A DNA stretch of 64,000 nt from Labrenzia sp. DG1229 (GTDB lineage: Bacteria; Pseudomonadota; Alphaproteobacteria; Rhizobiales; Stappiaceae): NCBI RefSeq assembly GCF_000521215.1, contig NZ_KI928927.1:383710-447709 (forward strand), in the 5' to 3' direction. The position numbers were made by a program, and so were the translations under genes. Position 1 is the first letter of the stretch, and every line of letters starts with the position of its first letter. Below are positions 1 to 8,348 of this stretch, piece after piece. Below the pieces are notes generated by a model. It made no database searches and had not been told where the DNA came from. It saw nothing but the letters and a program-made list of their open reading frames with translations.

Positions 1-166
1 TCAGCCGGGTGTTCAGAACTGTCGGTGAAATCTTCGGAAGCCCGCGCTGCAGACTGGAAAATCGAGAACTGCCAAGCAGGAGCTCGCGCACGATGAGGAT
101 AGACCACGGGTCGCCCAGAATTTCGGCCGATTTCGCGATCGGGCAGAATTGTCCGTATCTTTTCAT
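1..166 (-). CDS. HxlR-family transcriptional regulator (3' end cut by window edge)
   Basis: The reading frame on the minus strand runs off the left edge, so only the first 55 codons are visible. It begins MKRYGQFCPIAKSAEILGDP and continues with a winged-helix segment (residues about 13-55) typical of the HxlR/DUF24 family. These are small dimeric DNA-binding repressors or activators, often responding to electrophiles or thiol stress. The start is well supported: an AAGGAG ribosome-binding site lies just upstream of the ATG. Cys8 sits where the redox-active N-terminal cysteine of YodB-type members lies. The gene is divergent from the MddA-like methyltransferase gene, and a perfect inverted repeat lies between the two starts, suggesting autoregulation and control of that neighbour. 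Confidence 0.85.
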   Translation of the reverse strand, partial: MKRYGQFCPIAKSAEILGDPWSILIVRELLLGSSRFSSLQRGLPKISPTVLNTRL

Positions 167-204
167 TGCGCTCCTTCGTGCGAAAATCCTAGGCCGAACA
201 GGCC

Positions 205-223
205 AACTACGCAATCCGTAGTT
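205..223. promoter_or_regulatory. Inverted repeat, probable HxlR operator
   Basis: AACTACG-CAATC-CGTAGTT is a perfect 7-bp inverted repeat with a 5-bp centre, equivalent to ACTAC-N7-GTAGT. It lies 38 bp upstream of the HxlR start codon. The same ACTAC-N7-GTAGT core occurs in front of the second HxlR gene (12688-12726). The HxlR-family YodB box also has 7-bp spacing (TACT-N7-AGTA), which supports this being the operator. Confidence 0.65.
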
Positions 224-350
224 CAATACTACGCCTGCTGAAGTATCTCCGACCTCCGACATCCAATACCTGAAATGCATGGATGAAATCAGTGAAGGCG
301 CCCGATCATTGCATCGATGCTCTGCGCCTTTACGCAATCGGAGACCTGAA

Positions 351-1109
351 ATGAAACGTCCGGTACTGATACTCTATGGCATTGCGTGCTATGCCGCTTT
401 CAATATTTCTTTCCTGTATCTGGCAGGTTTCCTTTTGGATGTGGGTGTTCCGAAGTCTATCAATGAAGGCAATGCGGCATCCCTTGGTGTTGCTGCAGCC
501 ACAAATTTCGGACTGATCTTTCTGTTTGGCTTCTTTCACAGCCTGATGGCGCGGCAGTGGTTCAAGAATTGGTGGACCAGGTTTGTGCCGGTTGAAGCCG
601 AGCGGAGTACCTATGTTCTTCAGGCTGCTGCGTTCCTGTCGCTCCTAATGGGCTTCTGGAAACCGATGCCGGCAGAAATCTGGTCCGTCACGGGTTGGAG
701 TGCGGTAGCCGTCTATCTGGTTTTCGCGATCGGTTTGGCGATCCTTCTCTTGTCGACATTTCTGATCGATCACTTCGAACTGTTCGGACTGCGCCAGGTC
801 TGGTCTGCGGGAACGGGTTCCTTGATGCCATCGCCGCGGTTCCGCACTCCGCTGCTCTATAAAATGGTGCGCCATCCGATGCAGTTGGGCGTCATGCTTG
901 CGTTCTTTGCAATACCTCATATGACAGTCGGGCATCTGTTCTTTGCGGTCGCAATGACCGGCTACGTCCTGATCGGCCTCTATTTTGAAGAACGCGCGCT
1001 GGTGCGGGAGTTCGGCGACTACTATCGGGACTACCAGGCTCGTGTCCCAATGCTGCTGCCAAATCCCCTCCGGTTGTTTTCCAAATCGCCGTCAAAGCAT
1101 GCAGCCTGA
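351..1109 (+). CDS. mddA: Methanethiol S-methyltransferase-like integral membrane protein (MddA/NnrU-type)
   Basis: This 252-residue polytopic membrane protein has several hydrophobic segments. Its C-terminal half resembles isoprenylcysteine carboxyl methyltransferases: HFELFGLRQVW near residue 140, MVRHPMQLG near 175, and an EERALVREFGDYYRDYQ segment near 220. MddA-type enzymes methylate methanethiol with S-adenosylmethionine to give dimethyl sulfide, and the FGLRQVW and RHPMQLG signatures fit them better than NnrU. An in-frame start at 279 exists, but the ATG at 351 has a GGAGA site at a good distance and starts the hydrophobic N-terminus. Divergence from an HxlR regulator suggests inducible expression. 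The enzymatic call is by recognition only; a generic NnrU/ICMT-family protein is the alternative. Confidence 0.65.
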   Translation: MKRPVLILYGIACYAAFNISFLYLAGFLLDVGVPKSINEGNAASLGVAAATNFGLIFLFGFFHSLMARQWFKNWWTRFVPVEAERSTYVLQAAAFLSLLMGFWKPMPAEIWSVTGWSAVAVYLVFAIGLAILLLSTFLIDHFELFGLRQVWSAGTGSLMPSPRFRTPLLYKMVRHPMQLGVMLAFFAIPHMTVGHLFFAVAMTGYVLIGLYFEERALVREFGDYYRDYQARVPMLLPNPLRLFSKSPSKHAA

Positions 1110-1389
1110 CGGCACCCGGCTTGCTCCCTCTTTTTCATTTAGTGACTGAACTGTGTGCTCGATGATCGGTATCCCCGGAGTACAAAGTCAGGCGATGCGG
1201 GGCCTAAGTTTCGCATCGCCTGCATGGCAGACCTCTGTATTGGGAAATAAATTCGGCGGTGGCTTGCCTGGTGTCGTTTCGAGGCAATTCATCTTGTACT
1301 TCAAGTTGAATTCTGTCAGAGAACCGATTCAGATCATTGAGACATTCGACAGTGATTGATCTGACAGCTTTGACTTGGGACACCAGTAC

Positions 1390-2187
1390 ATGACGATGCG
1401 GCCAGAAACAGCCTATCAGGCCTACGTCATCTGCACCTCGCCGCGCAGTGGCAGCACCCTGTTGTGCAAGTTACTCGCTGCGACAGGCCAGGCTGGGGAT
1501 CCAAGATCTTATTTCCACAATGCAAATATTGGAGACTGGCAGAGGTCACTTGGACTGGACAAAACGCCTTTCGCCAATGAAGAAGAGCGGTTAACGACAG
1601 TCCTTGAGACGGCGCGCGACAAAGGGACCGCCGGGAGCGGTATCTTCGGCCTGAGATTGCAACGCAAGAGTTTCGATTTCTTCGTCCGCCAGCTTGCAAT
1701 CTTGCGTCCTGATCTGGAATCTCATTCCGGGTGCTTTGAAGCAGTCTTCGGCAAGACGCTTTTCATTCACCTGACGCGAAGCGACAAACTTGCGCAAGCG
1801 GTTTCCTTCGTCAAGGCTAGCCAGACAGGACTATGGCACAAGGCACCGGACGGCACGGAACTGGAAAGACTGGCGCCACCGCGCGAGCCGGATTATGACG
1901 CGGCGCTGATCCGGGAACATGTTGATCTCATGACCGCCTATGATCTTGCGTGGGCGGATTGGTTCAAGGTGGAGAACATCATGCCGCTGCGGATAACCTA
2001 CGATGATCTCTCCAGGGATCCGGAAACGGTCATCGAAGAGATTCTCGTCCGGATTGGACGGGATCCGACACATGCGAAAAACATCGATTTACCCGTTGCC
2101 CGCCTGTCGGACGGGGTCAACAGGGCGTGGATCGAACGCTTCCGTTCCGAGACGCAATCCGAACCGGATATCACTGGTCAAGACTGA
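1390..2187 (+). CDS. Stf0-family sulfotransferase
   Basis: This 265-residue soluble protein belongs to the Stf0 group, which transfers sulfate from PAPS to a carbohydrate (trehalose in mycobacterial Stf0). The PAPS 5'-phosphosulfate loop is seen near residues 16-26 (CTSPRSGSTLLC), followed by GDPRSYFH typical of Stf0 proteins. Later comes a LRITYDDLSRDP segment near residue 200. Family length is about 250-270 residues, so it appears complete. A TTG start at 1375 is possible but the ATG at 1390 is preferred. It stands alone, converging on the LysE-type gene with only 6 bp between the stop codons. Its acceptor substrate cannot be told from the sequence. Confidence 0.8.
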   Translation: MTMRPETAYQAYVICTSPRSGSTLLCKLLAATGQAGDPRSYFHNANIGDWQRSLGLDKTPFANEEERLTTVLETARDKGTAGSGIFGLRLQRKSFDFFVRQLAILRPDLESHSGCFEAVFGKTLFIHLTRSDKLAQAVSFVKASQTGLWHKAPDGTELERLAPPREPDYDAALIREHVDLMTAYDLAWADWFKVENIMPLRITYDDLSRDPETVIEEILVRIGRDPTHAKNIDLPVARLSDGVNRAWIERFRSETQSEPDITGQD

Positions 2188-2193
2188 CCTGCC

Positions 2194-2814
2194 TCAGGAC
2201 CCTTGGGTCATCAGCCCCATAAGACCGGCGGCGCCTATCAGGACGGATCCGCTGACGCGGTTCAATGCCTTCGGATGCTGTTTGAGATGACCGGCCAGAC
2301 CGTTTGCGCCTGCCGCGTACAGCATGACGAACAAAAAATCGAGAGATGCCATCGTCGGGCACATCAGCAGAAGTTGCGTATCAAGGTCCTTTGCCGGGTC
2401 GATAAATTGCGGGAAGAAGGCTGTAAAGAAGACAAGCGCCTTGGGATTGCTGAAGGCGACCAGAAATCCTGCTGTGAAGAGGCGTGTGGGTTGGCCGCCA
2501 AGACGGCTGTCCGTTTCCGGTTCATGCGAGGACGGAGCGTGCCATGCGCGCCAGCCCATGCAGAGCAGAACCACGACGCCTGTCCACTTGAGGATCTGGA
2601 AGGCAAGTGCCGAATGCGCAAGCACAACACCAAGACCGATTGCGACGAGAAGCATCTGGATCATGTTCGCACTGACATCGCCAAGGGCCGTGAAAAGTGT
2701 TTTCCGGGCCCCGAAGTGCAGTGAGTGCACCATGCCGAGAAGAATACTTGGACCCGGGGTCACGGTCAGCAGGAGTGATGCGGCAACGAAGGCCAGCCAG
2801 GTTTCGAGGGACAT
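2194..2814 (-). CDS. LysE/RhtB-family amino-acid exporter
   Basis: A 206-residue inner-membrane protein with about six hydrophobic segments and the family signature near the N-terminus (TVTPGPSILLGMVHS, residues about 18-32). LysE/RhtB proteins export amino acids such as lysine, homoserine or threonine; the substrate here is unknown. A second conserved stretch, GFLVAFSNPKALVFFTAFFP, lies near residues 115-135. It is transcribed divergently from a LysR-type regulator starting at 2900, the classic arrangement for a regulator-controlled exporter. The 85-bp spacer contains an odd palindrome close to the regulator start. Confidence 0.88.
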   Translation of the reverse strand: MSLETWLAFVAASLLLTVTPGPSILLGMVHSLHFGARKTLFTALGDVSANMIQMLLVAIGLGVVLAHSALAFQILKWTGVVVLLCMGWRAWHAPSSHEPETDSRLGGQPTRLFTAGFLVAFSNPKALVFFTAFFPQFIDPAKDLDTQLLLMCPTMASLDFLFVMLYAAGANGLAGHLKQHPKALNRVSGSVLIGAAGLMGLMTQGS

Positions 2815-2878
2815 GAAGTGTTCCGGTTGAGGATGGATTGGAAATTCAATAATTTTCAGATATAAAAAACATAAGAAA

Positions 2879-2893
2879 ATAACCTTAGGTTAT
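2879..2893. promoter_or_regulatory. Odd palindrome in the lysE-lysR spacer
   Basis: ATAACCT-T-AGGTTAT is a perfect 7-bp inverted repeat around a single base. It sits only 6 bp upstream of the LysR-type start codon, within an AT-rich spacer. A position this close to the start would suit autorepression. That this regulator binds it is inference. Confidence 0.5.
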
Positions 2894-2899
2894 GTATTT

Positions 2900-3793
2900 A
2901 TGGTGCGATCTCCCGAAGCCGACATCCCGATAACAGTTGCCAGAGCACTGAGGTTCATCCAGGCGTCGGGAAGCGTATCCGTTGCCGCACGTTCTCTCGG
3001 CATCAGTCAGCCGGCGATAAGCAAGGGTATCGCGCAGCTGGAAGAGCGTCTGGGGACGCAACTGTTGCGGCGGGGCGGAAGGCCTATCCTACTGACCGAG
3101 GAAGGAACAGCGCTGGCGGAGTACGCAGAGCGTGCTGACCTTGTTCAGGAACAGGTGCTGCGCAAGCTTGATGATGCCAGGAACAACCGGGAGGGAAGCG
3201 TCAGGCTCGGGTCCTTCGGGTCCTCGGCGTCATTTCATATCCTGCCAAAGACACTGGCGGCATTCGCAAGGGCCTATCCGGGGATAAACGTCGAAATTCG
3301 GGAATATCCGGACATTGAACTTCGTCAGGCTCTGGAAGAGGATTTCGTCGATCTGGCGGTCTTGTCCCTTGGATCGGATGATGGTCTGGATGTCATTGAA
3401 ATCGCAAACGACAAGCTTGTCGCATTGGTGAGCCCGGATCATCCCTTGACAGGCAGAAACACGCTCCAGGCTGAAGATCTTGTGGAGTACCCCTTCATCA
3501 TGACCAAAGGGGGCAGCGGGCCGTTGGTCGAAGAGTGGTTCATGAAGACTGGACACACGCCCAGGGTGGCTCACACGATCCTGCAGGTGAACTCGATAAT
3601 CGCGCTGGTCGAGGCAAATCTCGGCGTCTCCGTCATCGCAGAGCTTGCGCTGCCCGATACGCCCGGCAAATGCAAGGTTCTGCCGCTGGTACCCGACGCA
3701 CCGCGATCAATCGGCTTCGCACGCAAGGAAGAAACACCGCGTTCGGCAGCAGCAGCCAGGTTCTGGAGTTTCTGCCAAAAGTTTTCGGCCTGA
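2900..3793 (+). CDS. LysR-family transcriptional regulator
   Basis: At 297 residues it has the usual LysR length. The N-terminal winged helix-turn-helix spans residues about 8-68 (ALRFIQASGSVSVAARSLGI, then SQPAISKGIAQLEERLG), and a periplasmic-binding-protein-like effector domain follows from about residue 93. The divergent neighbour is a LysE-type exporter, so the effector is probably an amino acid or analogue and the exporter the likely target. The gene is followed after 33 bp by a convergent CDP-alcohol phosphotransferase gene. Confidence 0.9.
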   Translation: MVRSPEADIPITVARALRFIQASGSVSVAARSLGISQPAISKGIAQLEERLGTQLLRRGGRPILLTEEGTALAEYAERADLVQEQVLRKLDDARNNREGSVRLGSFGSSASFHILPKTLAAFARAYPGINVEIREYPDIELRQALEEDFVDLAVLSLGSDDGLDVIEIANDKLVALVSPDHPLTGRNTLQAEDLVEYPFIMTKGGSGPLVEEWFMKTGHTPRVAHTILQVNSIIALVEANLGVSVIAELALPDTPGKCKVLPLVPDAPRSIGFARKEETPRSAAAARFWSFCQKFSA

Positions 3794-3826
3794 ACACCAC
3801 CATCGTGATCTTGTTTTCGGCCACTT

Positions 3827-4435
3827 CTAGCGGTCGAGCGACTTTACGCCGATCATCACGCGTGCGCCCGCCGAAACAAAGCAGACAGCTGCAAATGCCC
3901 ACGCCAGCACTGGAAACCAGTCAGGCAACAAGGCCATCAGCAGGAACAGGGCGATCGTCTCGGTACCCTCTGCCAGGCCGCCAAGATAATAGAGAGATTT
4001 CTGACCCTGCCTGTCGGTTGAAAGCCCGCGACGCTCCGCCATGATCGCAAAGGCCAGAAACGCAGAGCCGTTGGCGTAGAAACTGCAAAGGAGTGCTGCA
4101 GCTGGCAAGGCATTGGCAGCCGGGTCCTGGAGCGCAAAGGCCAGCGGGACGACGCCATAGAAGACAAAATCGAGCGTTATATCGAGATACCCGCCCAGAT
4201 CGGTTTTCCGGGTCGCCCGCGCAACGGCACCATCCAGGCCGTCGGCGAGGCGGTTGAACGCGATCAGGACAAAGCCAAGGAGAAAATAACCCGTTGCAAT
4301 TGCGACCGCGGCCCCCATTCCCATTGCGAATCCGACCAGCGTGACGAAGATGGGACCGACACCGGCATTGGCAAGCGCGAGGCCAAGGCGATTGAGGAGC
4401 GGGTCGATCAAGGGTCGGATACGGGCGTCGAACAC
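3827..4435 (-). CDS. CDP-alcohol phosphatidyltransferase family protein
   Basis: This 202-residue membrane protein carries the metal-binding CDP-alcohol phosphotransferase signature DGLDGAVARATRKTDLGGYL followed by D and ITLD, near residues 65-90. The usual spacing between AR and the following G is eight residues; here it is seven, a variant I believe occurs in several alphaproteobacterial members. These enzymes transfer a phosphoalcohol from a CDP-linked donor (e.g. PgsA, Pss, inositol types) in the inner membrane. About five to six hydrophobic segments are visible. It starts with GTG. The acceptor alcohol cannot be assigned. Confidence 0.85.
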   Translation of the reverse strand: MFDARIRPLIDPLLNRLGLALANAGVGPIFVTLVGFAMGMGAAVAIATGYFLLGFVLIAFNRLADGLDGAVARATRKTDLGGYLDITLDFVFYGVVPLAFALQDPAANALPAAALLCSFYANGSAFLAFAIMAERRGLSTDRQGQKSLYYLGGLAEGTETIALFLLMALLPDWFPVLAWAFAAVCFVSAGARVMIGVKSLDR

Positions 4436-4584
4436 TAATTGAGGTTCCTGACTTGGACAAATCAGCGCTGTAAATGCAAAATCCTTTCGGAAATCACAAG
4501 TAAGTCTCTTTCACGCTTATGTCATTCGCCCTATAAGCCCTTCCTGAAGTTGCGGGTAACCGCCCCAGGATTGAAGGAACAACC

Positions 4585-4986
4585 GTGTCAGGCAGTTACA
4601 GCGCCATTACGCAGGGAATCGAAGTCTCTGTCGAGCCGTTTTATCTGGACGATGAATCGAAACCGGAAGAGAGCGAATTCATCTGGGCGTATATGGTCGA
4701 GATCCACAATAGCGGTTCCGAACCTGTGCAGTTGAAAACGCGGCACTGGCAGATCACCGACGGCTTCGGCCGTCTGGAGGAAGTAAACGGCGAGGGTGTT
4801 GTCGGGGAGCAGCCGGTGATAGAGCCCGGCGAAACCTATGAATATTCATCGCATTGCCCGCTATCGACAGACAACGGCATCATGGCGGGATCGTACGCCA
4901 TGGAACGGCCGGACGGCAGCCGTTTTCACGTCGCCATCCCACCATTTTCCCTGGACCTGCCGGACGCGATCCGCAGCCTGAATTGA
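4585..4986 (+). CDS. apaG: ApaG domain protein
   Basis: A 133-residue protein of the ApaG family, a fibronectin-III-like beta-sandwich. Typical segments are FIWAYMVEIHNSG near residue 30, the conserved RHWQITD near 52, GVVGEQPVIEPGETYEYSS near 75 and GIMAGSYAM near 100. ApaG is linked to Co2+/Mg2+ homeostasis in enterobacteria, but the biochemical role is unsettled. The GTG start matches the family N-terminus. It is followed by a convergent TerB-like gene after 73 bp. Confidence 0.93.
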   Translation: MSGSYSAITQGIEVSVEPFYLDDESKPEESEFIWAYMVEIHNSGSEPVQLKTRHWQITDGFGRLEEVNGEGVVGEQPVIEPGETYEYSSHCPLSTDNGIMAGSYAMERPDGSRFHVAIPPFSLDLPDAIRSLN

Positions 4987-5059
4987 CGGTGTTCGCCGGT
5001 ACGCGGAGCCTATCGTCAGCCCCGCGATCAACCTTACCGGTACACGCTGAAAAGCTGGG

Positions 5060-5479
5060 TCAGACCTTGCGGTGACGGGCAATCGCGCCGCGTTCGATGG
5101 CCGCAACGGTCAGTTTGTCGAGGCGAAAACGGTCACGAAGCATCTGCAGGACGCGGAGTTCTTCCTGTTCGACGTGTAGATCAGCCGCGGCAACTTCCAC
5201 TGCCAGAGCATAGGCAGTGTCGTAGAGTTTCGCAGGCAGGACGTCGCCGACCAGTTCCAGGACAAGCGACAGGCCATTTTCTTCCTGAAGGATGTCGCCA
5301 CACCGTTGAGCGGCCGGAATGATCCTGTTTTCGTTGTAGGTTTCAAACACCGGCAACATTTTGATCATGTCACCGATCGTGGCCAGTTCCTTGTCCGTCA
5401 TTGCGTTGTCTGATGCTGACACAATCACCATCACGTAAATGAGGGCTTCCTGAACGCTGATCGGTTCATTGCTAGACAC
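5060..5479 (-). CDS. TerB-like tellurite-resistance family protein
   Basis: This 139-residue, largely alpha-helical acidic protein has the TerB-like fold pattern: ALIYVMVIVSASDNAMTDKE near residue 12, and a second repeat ALAVEVAAADLHVEQEELRV near residue 90. In both repeats acidic residues follow a helix, as in the metal-binding TerB motif. Despite the name, stand-alone alphaproteobacterial members are not shown to confer tellurite resistance. It starts at GTG with GGAG upstream; no in-frame ATG fits. It has its own promoter region shared with the divergent lysK. Confidence 0.8.
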   Translation of the reverse strand: MSSNEPISVQEALIYVMVIVSASDNAMTDKELATIGDMIKMLPVFETYNENRIIPAAQRCGDILQEENGLSLVLELVGDVLPAKLYDTAYALAVEVAAADLHVEQEELRVLQMLRDRFRLDKLTVAAIERGAIARHRKV

Positions 5480-5686
5480 TATTCAATCTCCAGTGCGGTC
5501 CGGTTTTGGACAAATCGAGGCCCGGTTTATAGCGTTGTCAGGAAAGCTTCAAGTCACGGAAAGGCGACAATCGATTGACGTTTGCGTCGTGCTTTTCTAG
5601 TGTCGCGCCGCAACATACGGCTTCGCGTCAGTAAACCAGCCGGAATTGCACTGACTTCTTCCAATTTAGCAGAATGAAACCCGAAC

Positions 5687-7345
5687 ATGACCGACCAATC
5701 CCTGCCTTCGCTTGACCTTTCGCAAGAATTTGTCGAGGCGGCCACCAAATCGAAAGCGTGGCCGTTCGAAGAAGCGCGAAAACTGGTCAAACGTATCGGA
5801 AGTCGGGAATTGGAAAAACCGGTTCTGTTTGAAACGGGATACGGCCCTTCCGGGCTGCCACATATCGGTACCTTTGGCGAAGTGCTGCGTACCACCATGG
5901 TGCGAACGGCTTTTCGCTTGCTGACCGAAGACCGGATTCCGACCCGGCTTCTGTGCTTTTCCGATGATATGGATGGCATGCGCAAGATTCCGGAAAACGT
6001 TCCGGACCGTGCAGCGCTGGAGCCCTACCTGCAGATGCCGCTCAGCACCGTCCCGAACCCCTTTGGCGGCGACTATGAGAGTTTTGCAGCGCACAACAAT
6101 GCCATGCTGCGCCGGTTCCTGGACACATTCGGCTTTGATTATGAATTCGCAAGTGCGACCGAGTACTACACATCCGGAAAATTTGATGAAGTGCTTGTCC
6201 GGGCGACCGAAAAGTACCGGAAGATCATGGACGTGATGCTGCCGACACTCGGTGAGGAACGTCAGGCCACCTATTCTCCATTTCTGCCGATCTCGCCGAC
6301 GTCGGGCCGTGTTCTTTATGTGCCCATGAAAGACGTGAACCCCAGGGATGGAACGATCACGTTTGACGATGAAACCGGAGAGGAAATCACCCTGTCCGTG
6401 ACCGGCGGCAAGGTGAAACTGCAGTGGAAACCGGATTTCGGGATGCGCTGGGCGGCTCTTGATGTCGACTTCGAGATGTTCGGCAAGGATCACCAGACCA
6501 ATGCACCGATCTATGACAAGATCTGCAACATCCTGGGTGGCAAGGCTCCGGAGCACTACGTCTATGAACTCTTCCTTGACGAAAACGGTGAGAAAATCTC
6601 AAAGTCGAAGGGCAACGGTCTGTCGATCGACGAATGGCTGACTTATGCGTCGCCGGAAAGCCTCGCGCTCTATAATTTTCAGAAGCCGAAAACAGCCAAG
6701 AAACTCTATTTCGATGTCATTCCGAAGGCCGTGGACGAATACTATACCTTCGTCCAGAAATATGAGCAGATGCCGGTGGAGCAGAGACTTCAGAATCCGG
6801 CCTGGCACATCCATTCCGGAAACATTCCGAAGATTGATATGCCGGTTCCCTTCGCCATGCTGTTGAACCTTGTTTCCGCGTCGAATGCGGAAAACAAAGA
6901 GGTGCTTTGGGCCTTCATTTCCCGCTACGCGTCCGGCGTGACGGCCGAAACGCACCCGGAACTGGACGCGCTGGTTGGCTATGCGATCCGCTATTTCGAT
7001 GATTTCGTCAAACCGACGAAATCCTTCAAGGTTCCCGATGACACCGAGCGCATGGCGCTCGAACAGCTGGACGCAAAACTGGCCGGTCTTCCTGAGAATG
7101 CGGACGGGGCCGAAATCCAGGACGCGGTCCTGGACGTTGCCCGCGCAATCGAACGTTATCAGGACCCGAAAAAGAAGGGGCCGGACGGCGGTCCTGGCGT
7201 GTCGGTGGCCTGGTTCTCCGCGCTCTACCAGCTGCTTCTGGGGCAGGAGAAGGGCCCGCGTTTCGGGTCTTTCGTCGCCCTTTACGGCATTGACGAAACG
7301 CGCGAGATGATCCGCAAGGCATTGACCGGCGAACTGGCTGCCTGA
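5687..7345 (+). CDS. lysK: Lysyl-tRNA synthetase, class I
   Basis: This 552-residue enzyme charges tRNA-Lys with lysine. It is the class I type found in archaea and many alphaproteobacteria, not the usual bacterial class II enzyme. The HIGH-like motif is GLPHIGT near residue 58 and the KMSKS-like loop is KISKSKGNG near residue 305. The alpha-helical anticodon-binding region follows to the C-terminus. Length is as expected for the family. It is preceded by a 207-bp spacer shared with the divergent TerB-like gene and stands as a single gene. Confidence 0.95.
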   Translation: MTDQSLPSLDLSQEFVEAATKSKAWPFEEARKLVKRIGSRELEKPVLFETGYGPSGLPHIGTFGEVLRTTMVRTAFRLLTEDRIPTRLLCFSDDMDGMRKIPENVPDRAALEPYLQMPLSTVPNPFGGDYESFAAHNNAMLRRFLDTFGFDYEFASATEYYTSGKFDEVLVRATEKYRKIMDVMLPTLGEERQATYSPFLPISPTSGRVLYVPMKDVNPRDGTITFDDETGEEITLSVTGGKVKLQWKPDFGMRWAALDVDFEMFGKDHQTNAPIYDKICNILGGKAPEHYVYELFLDENGEKISKSKGNGLSIDEWLTYASPESLALYNFQKPKTAKKLYFDVIPKAVDEYYTFVQKYEQMPVEQRLQNPAWHIHSGNIPKIDMPVPFAMLLNLVSASNAENKEVLWAFISRYASGVTAETHPELDALVGYAIRYFDDFVKPTKSFKVPDDTERMALEQLDAKLAGLPENADGAEIQDAVLDVARAIERYQDPKKKGPDGGPGVSVAWFSALYQLLLGQEKGPRFGSFVALYGIDETREMIRKALTGELAA

Positions 7346-7392
7346 ACCAGATGTACAAAACGGGGTGGAGATTTTGTCTTCATCCCTTTTTG

Positions 7393-8196
7393 TCAATCGG
7401 ACGACACGATTGTCCGAACACGTTCCAGGCTGGCATCGAGGCCTTTCTCTATAAGTCTGGCCGCCCCGAGTTCCTGAAGCTTCTTGAGGCCTGCGGTGGT
7501 CGTGCCCCCGTAGTCGACCATTTCCTTCACAAAGAAATCAGGTGGATGGTCACTAACCGACATCAGTTGACCACTCGACAGAAACAACTGCTTGACCGAC
7601 TTCACAGCCGCTTCCGGGGCGACATTGTTTGCCAGGGCGTATTGCACAAGACAATCGGCAAAAAAGGCGGCAAAGCCGGGCACAGGACCTGTGAGGACAG
7701 TGAAAACTTCGATCTGTCCTTCGTCCGGCACCTCATCCGCAGAGCCAATTGCCGACAATAGCTCTTGAACAGTTCTGCGGTCGGTAGCGCTCAATCCATC
7801 TTTTGCAAACCAGGCAGAATAGGCTGACCTTTGCCGGGCAGCAGGGCTCGACATTGCGCGCACGGCCTTGTGTGTTCCCGCCAATTCCCGAATCTGCCTG
7901 TGCGAGACACCTGCCATAACCGAGATAACCAGCTTGTCCCTGGCCGAAACATCCAACTCGCCAGTCTGGGTGGGCGGGACGGACAGAACGATCACGTCAC
8001 AGGCGTCGGCAAGAATCTGGTTTGAGGGGGTAAAATTGACTTCTGGCCAATCGGCGAATTCGCCTGCATTACCGGACCGGTTTGAGATCCAGAGATCTTG
8101 CGGCCGTATGTGATCGCTTTCAAGCCAGCCGGTTGCCATGGCGGCGCCAAGCTGGCCCGTTCCACCAACGATCCCGACCTTGAGTTTGTGTGACAT
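7393..8196 (-). CDS. Pyrroline-5-carboxylate reductase-like oxidoreductase
   Basis: A 267-residue protein with an N-terminal Rossmann fold (KVGIVGGTGQLGAAMATGWL, residues about 5-24), a middle segment DVIVLSVPPTQ near 66, and a C-terminal helical dimerisation region resembling ProC (GTTTAGLKKLQELG near 238). ProC reduces pyrroline-5-carboxylate to proline with NAD(P)H. The nucleotide loop and substrate region differ from canonical ProC, so it may act on another imine. GGAGA precedes the ATG. It converges with lysK, whose stop is 47 bp away. Confidence 0.7.
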   Translation of the reverse strand: MSHKLKVGIVGGTGQLGAAMATGWLESDHIRPQDLWISNRSGNAGEFADWPEVNFTPSNQILADACDVIVLSVPPTQTGELDVSARDKLVISVMAGVSHRQIRELAGTHKAVRAMSSPAARQRSAYSAWFAKDGLSATDRRTVQELLSAIGSADEVPDEGQIEVFTVLTGPVPGFAAFFADCLVQYALANNVAPEAAVKSVKQLFLSSGQLMSVSDHPPDFFVKEMVDYGGTTTAGLKKLQELGAARLIEKGLDASLERVRTIVSSD

Positions 8197-8348
8197 GGCG
8201 GTCTCCGATAAGCGACAGGTTTTTTTGGGAGTCTAGAGGGAAACTGACGGAACGCGGGTAAGTTAATCGACGTCTTCCGGAAGGGATACGACAGCGCAGG
8301 GCGTTCGTCACAGTTTGACAATGTGTCCCGAAACCGACCAACCCTGCA

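Noticed and set aside
1153-1359. 68-codon frame between the MddA-like and sulfotransferase genes
   Set aside because: No ribosome-binding site and no recognisable features; the 280-bp spacer is probably regulatory.
5060-5479. Tellurite-resistance function for the TerB-like protein
   Set aside because: Only the fold is supported; no other ter genes are present.
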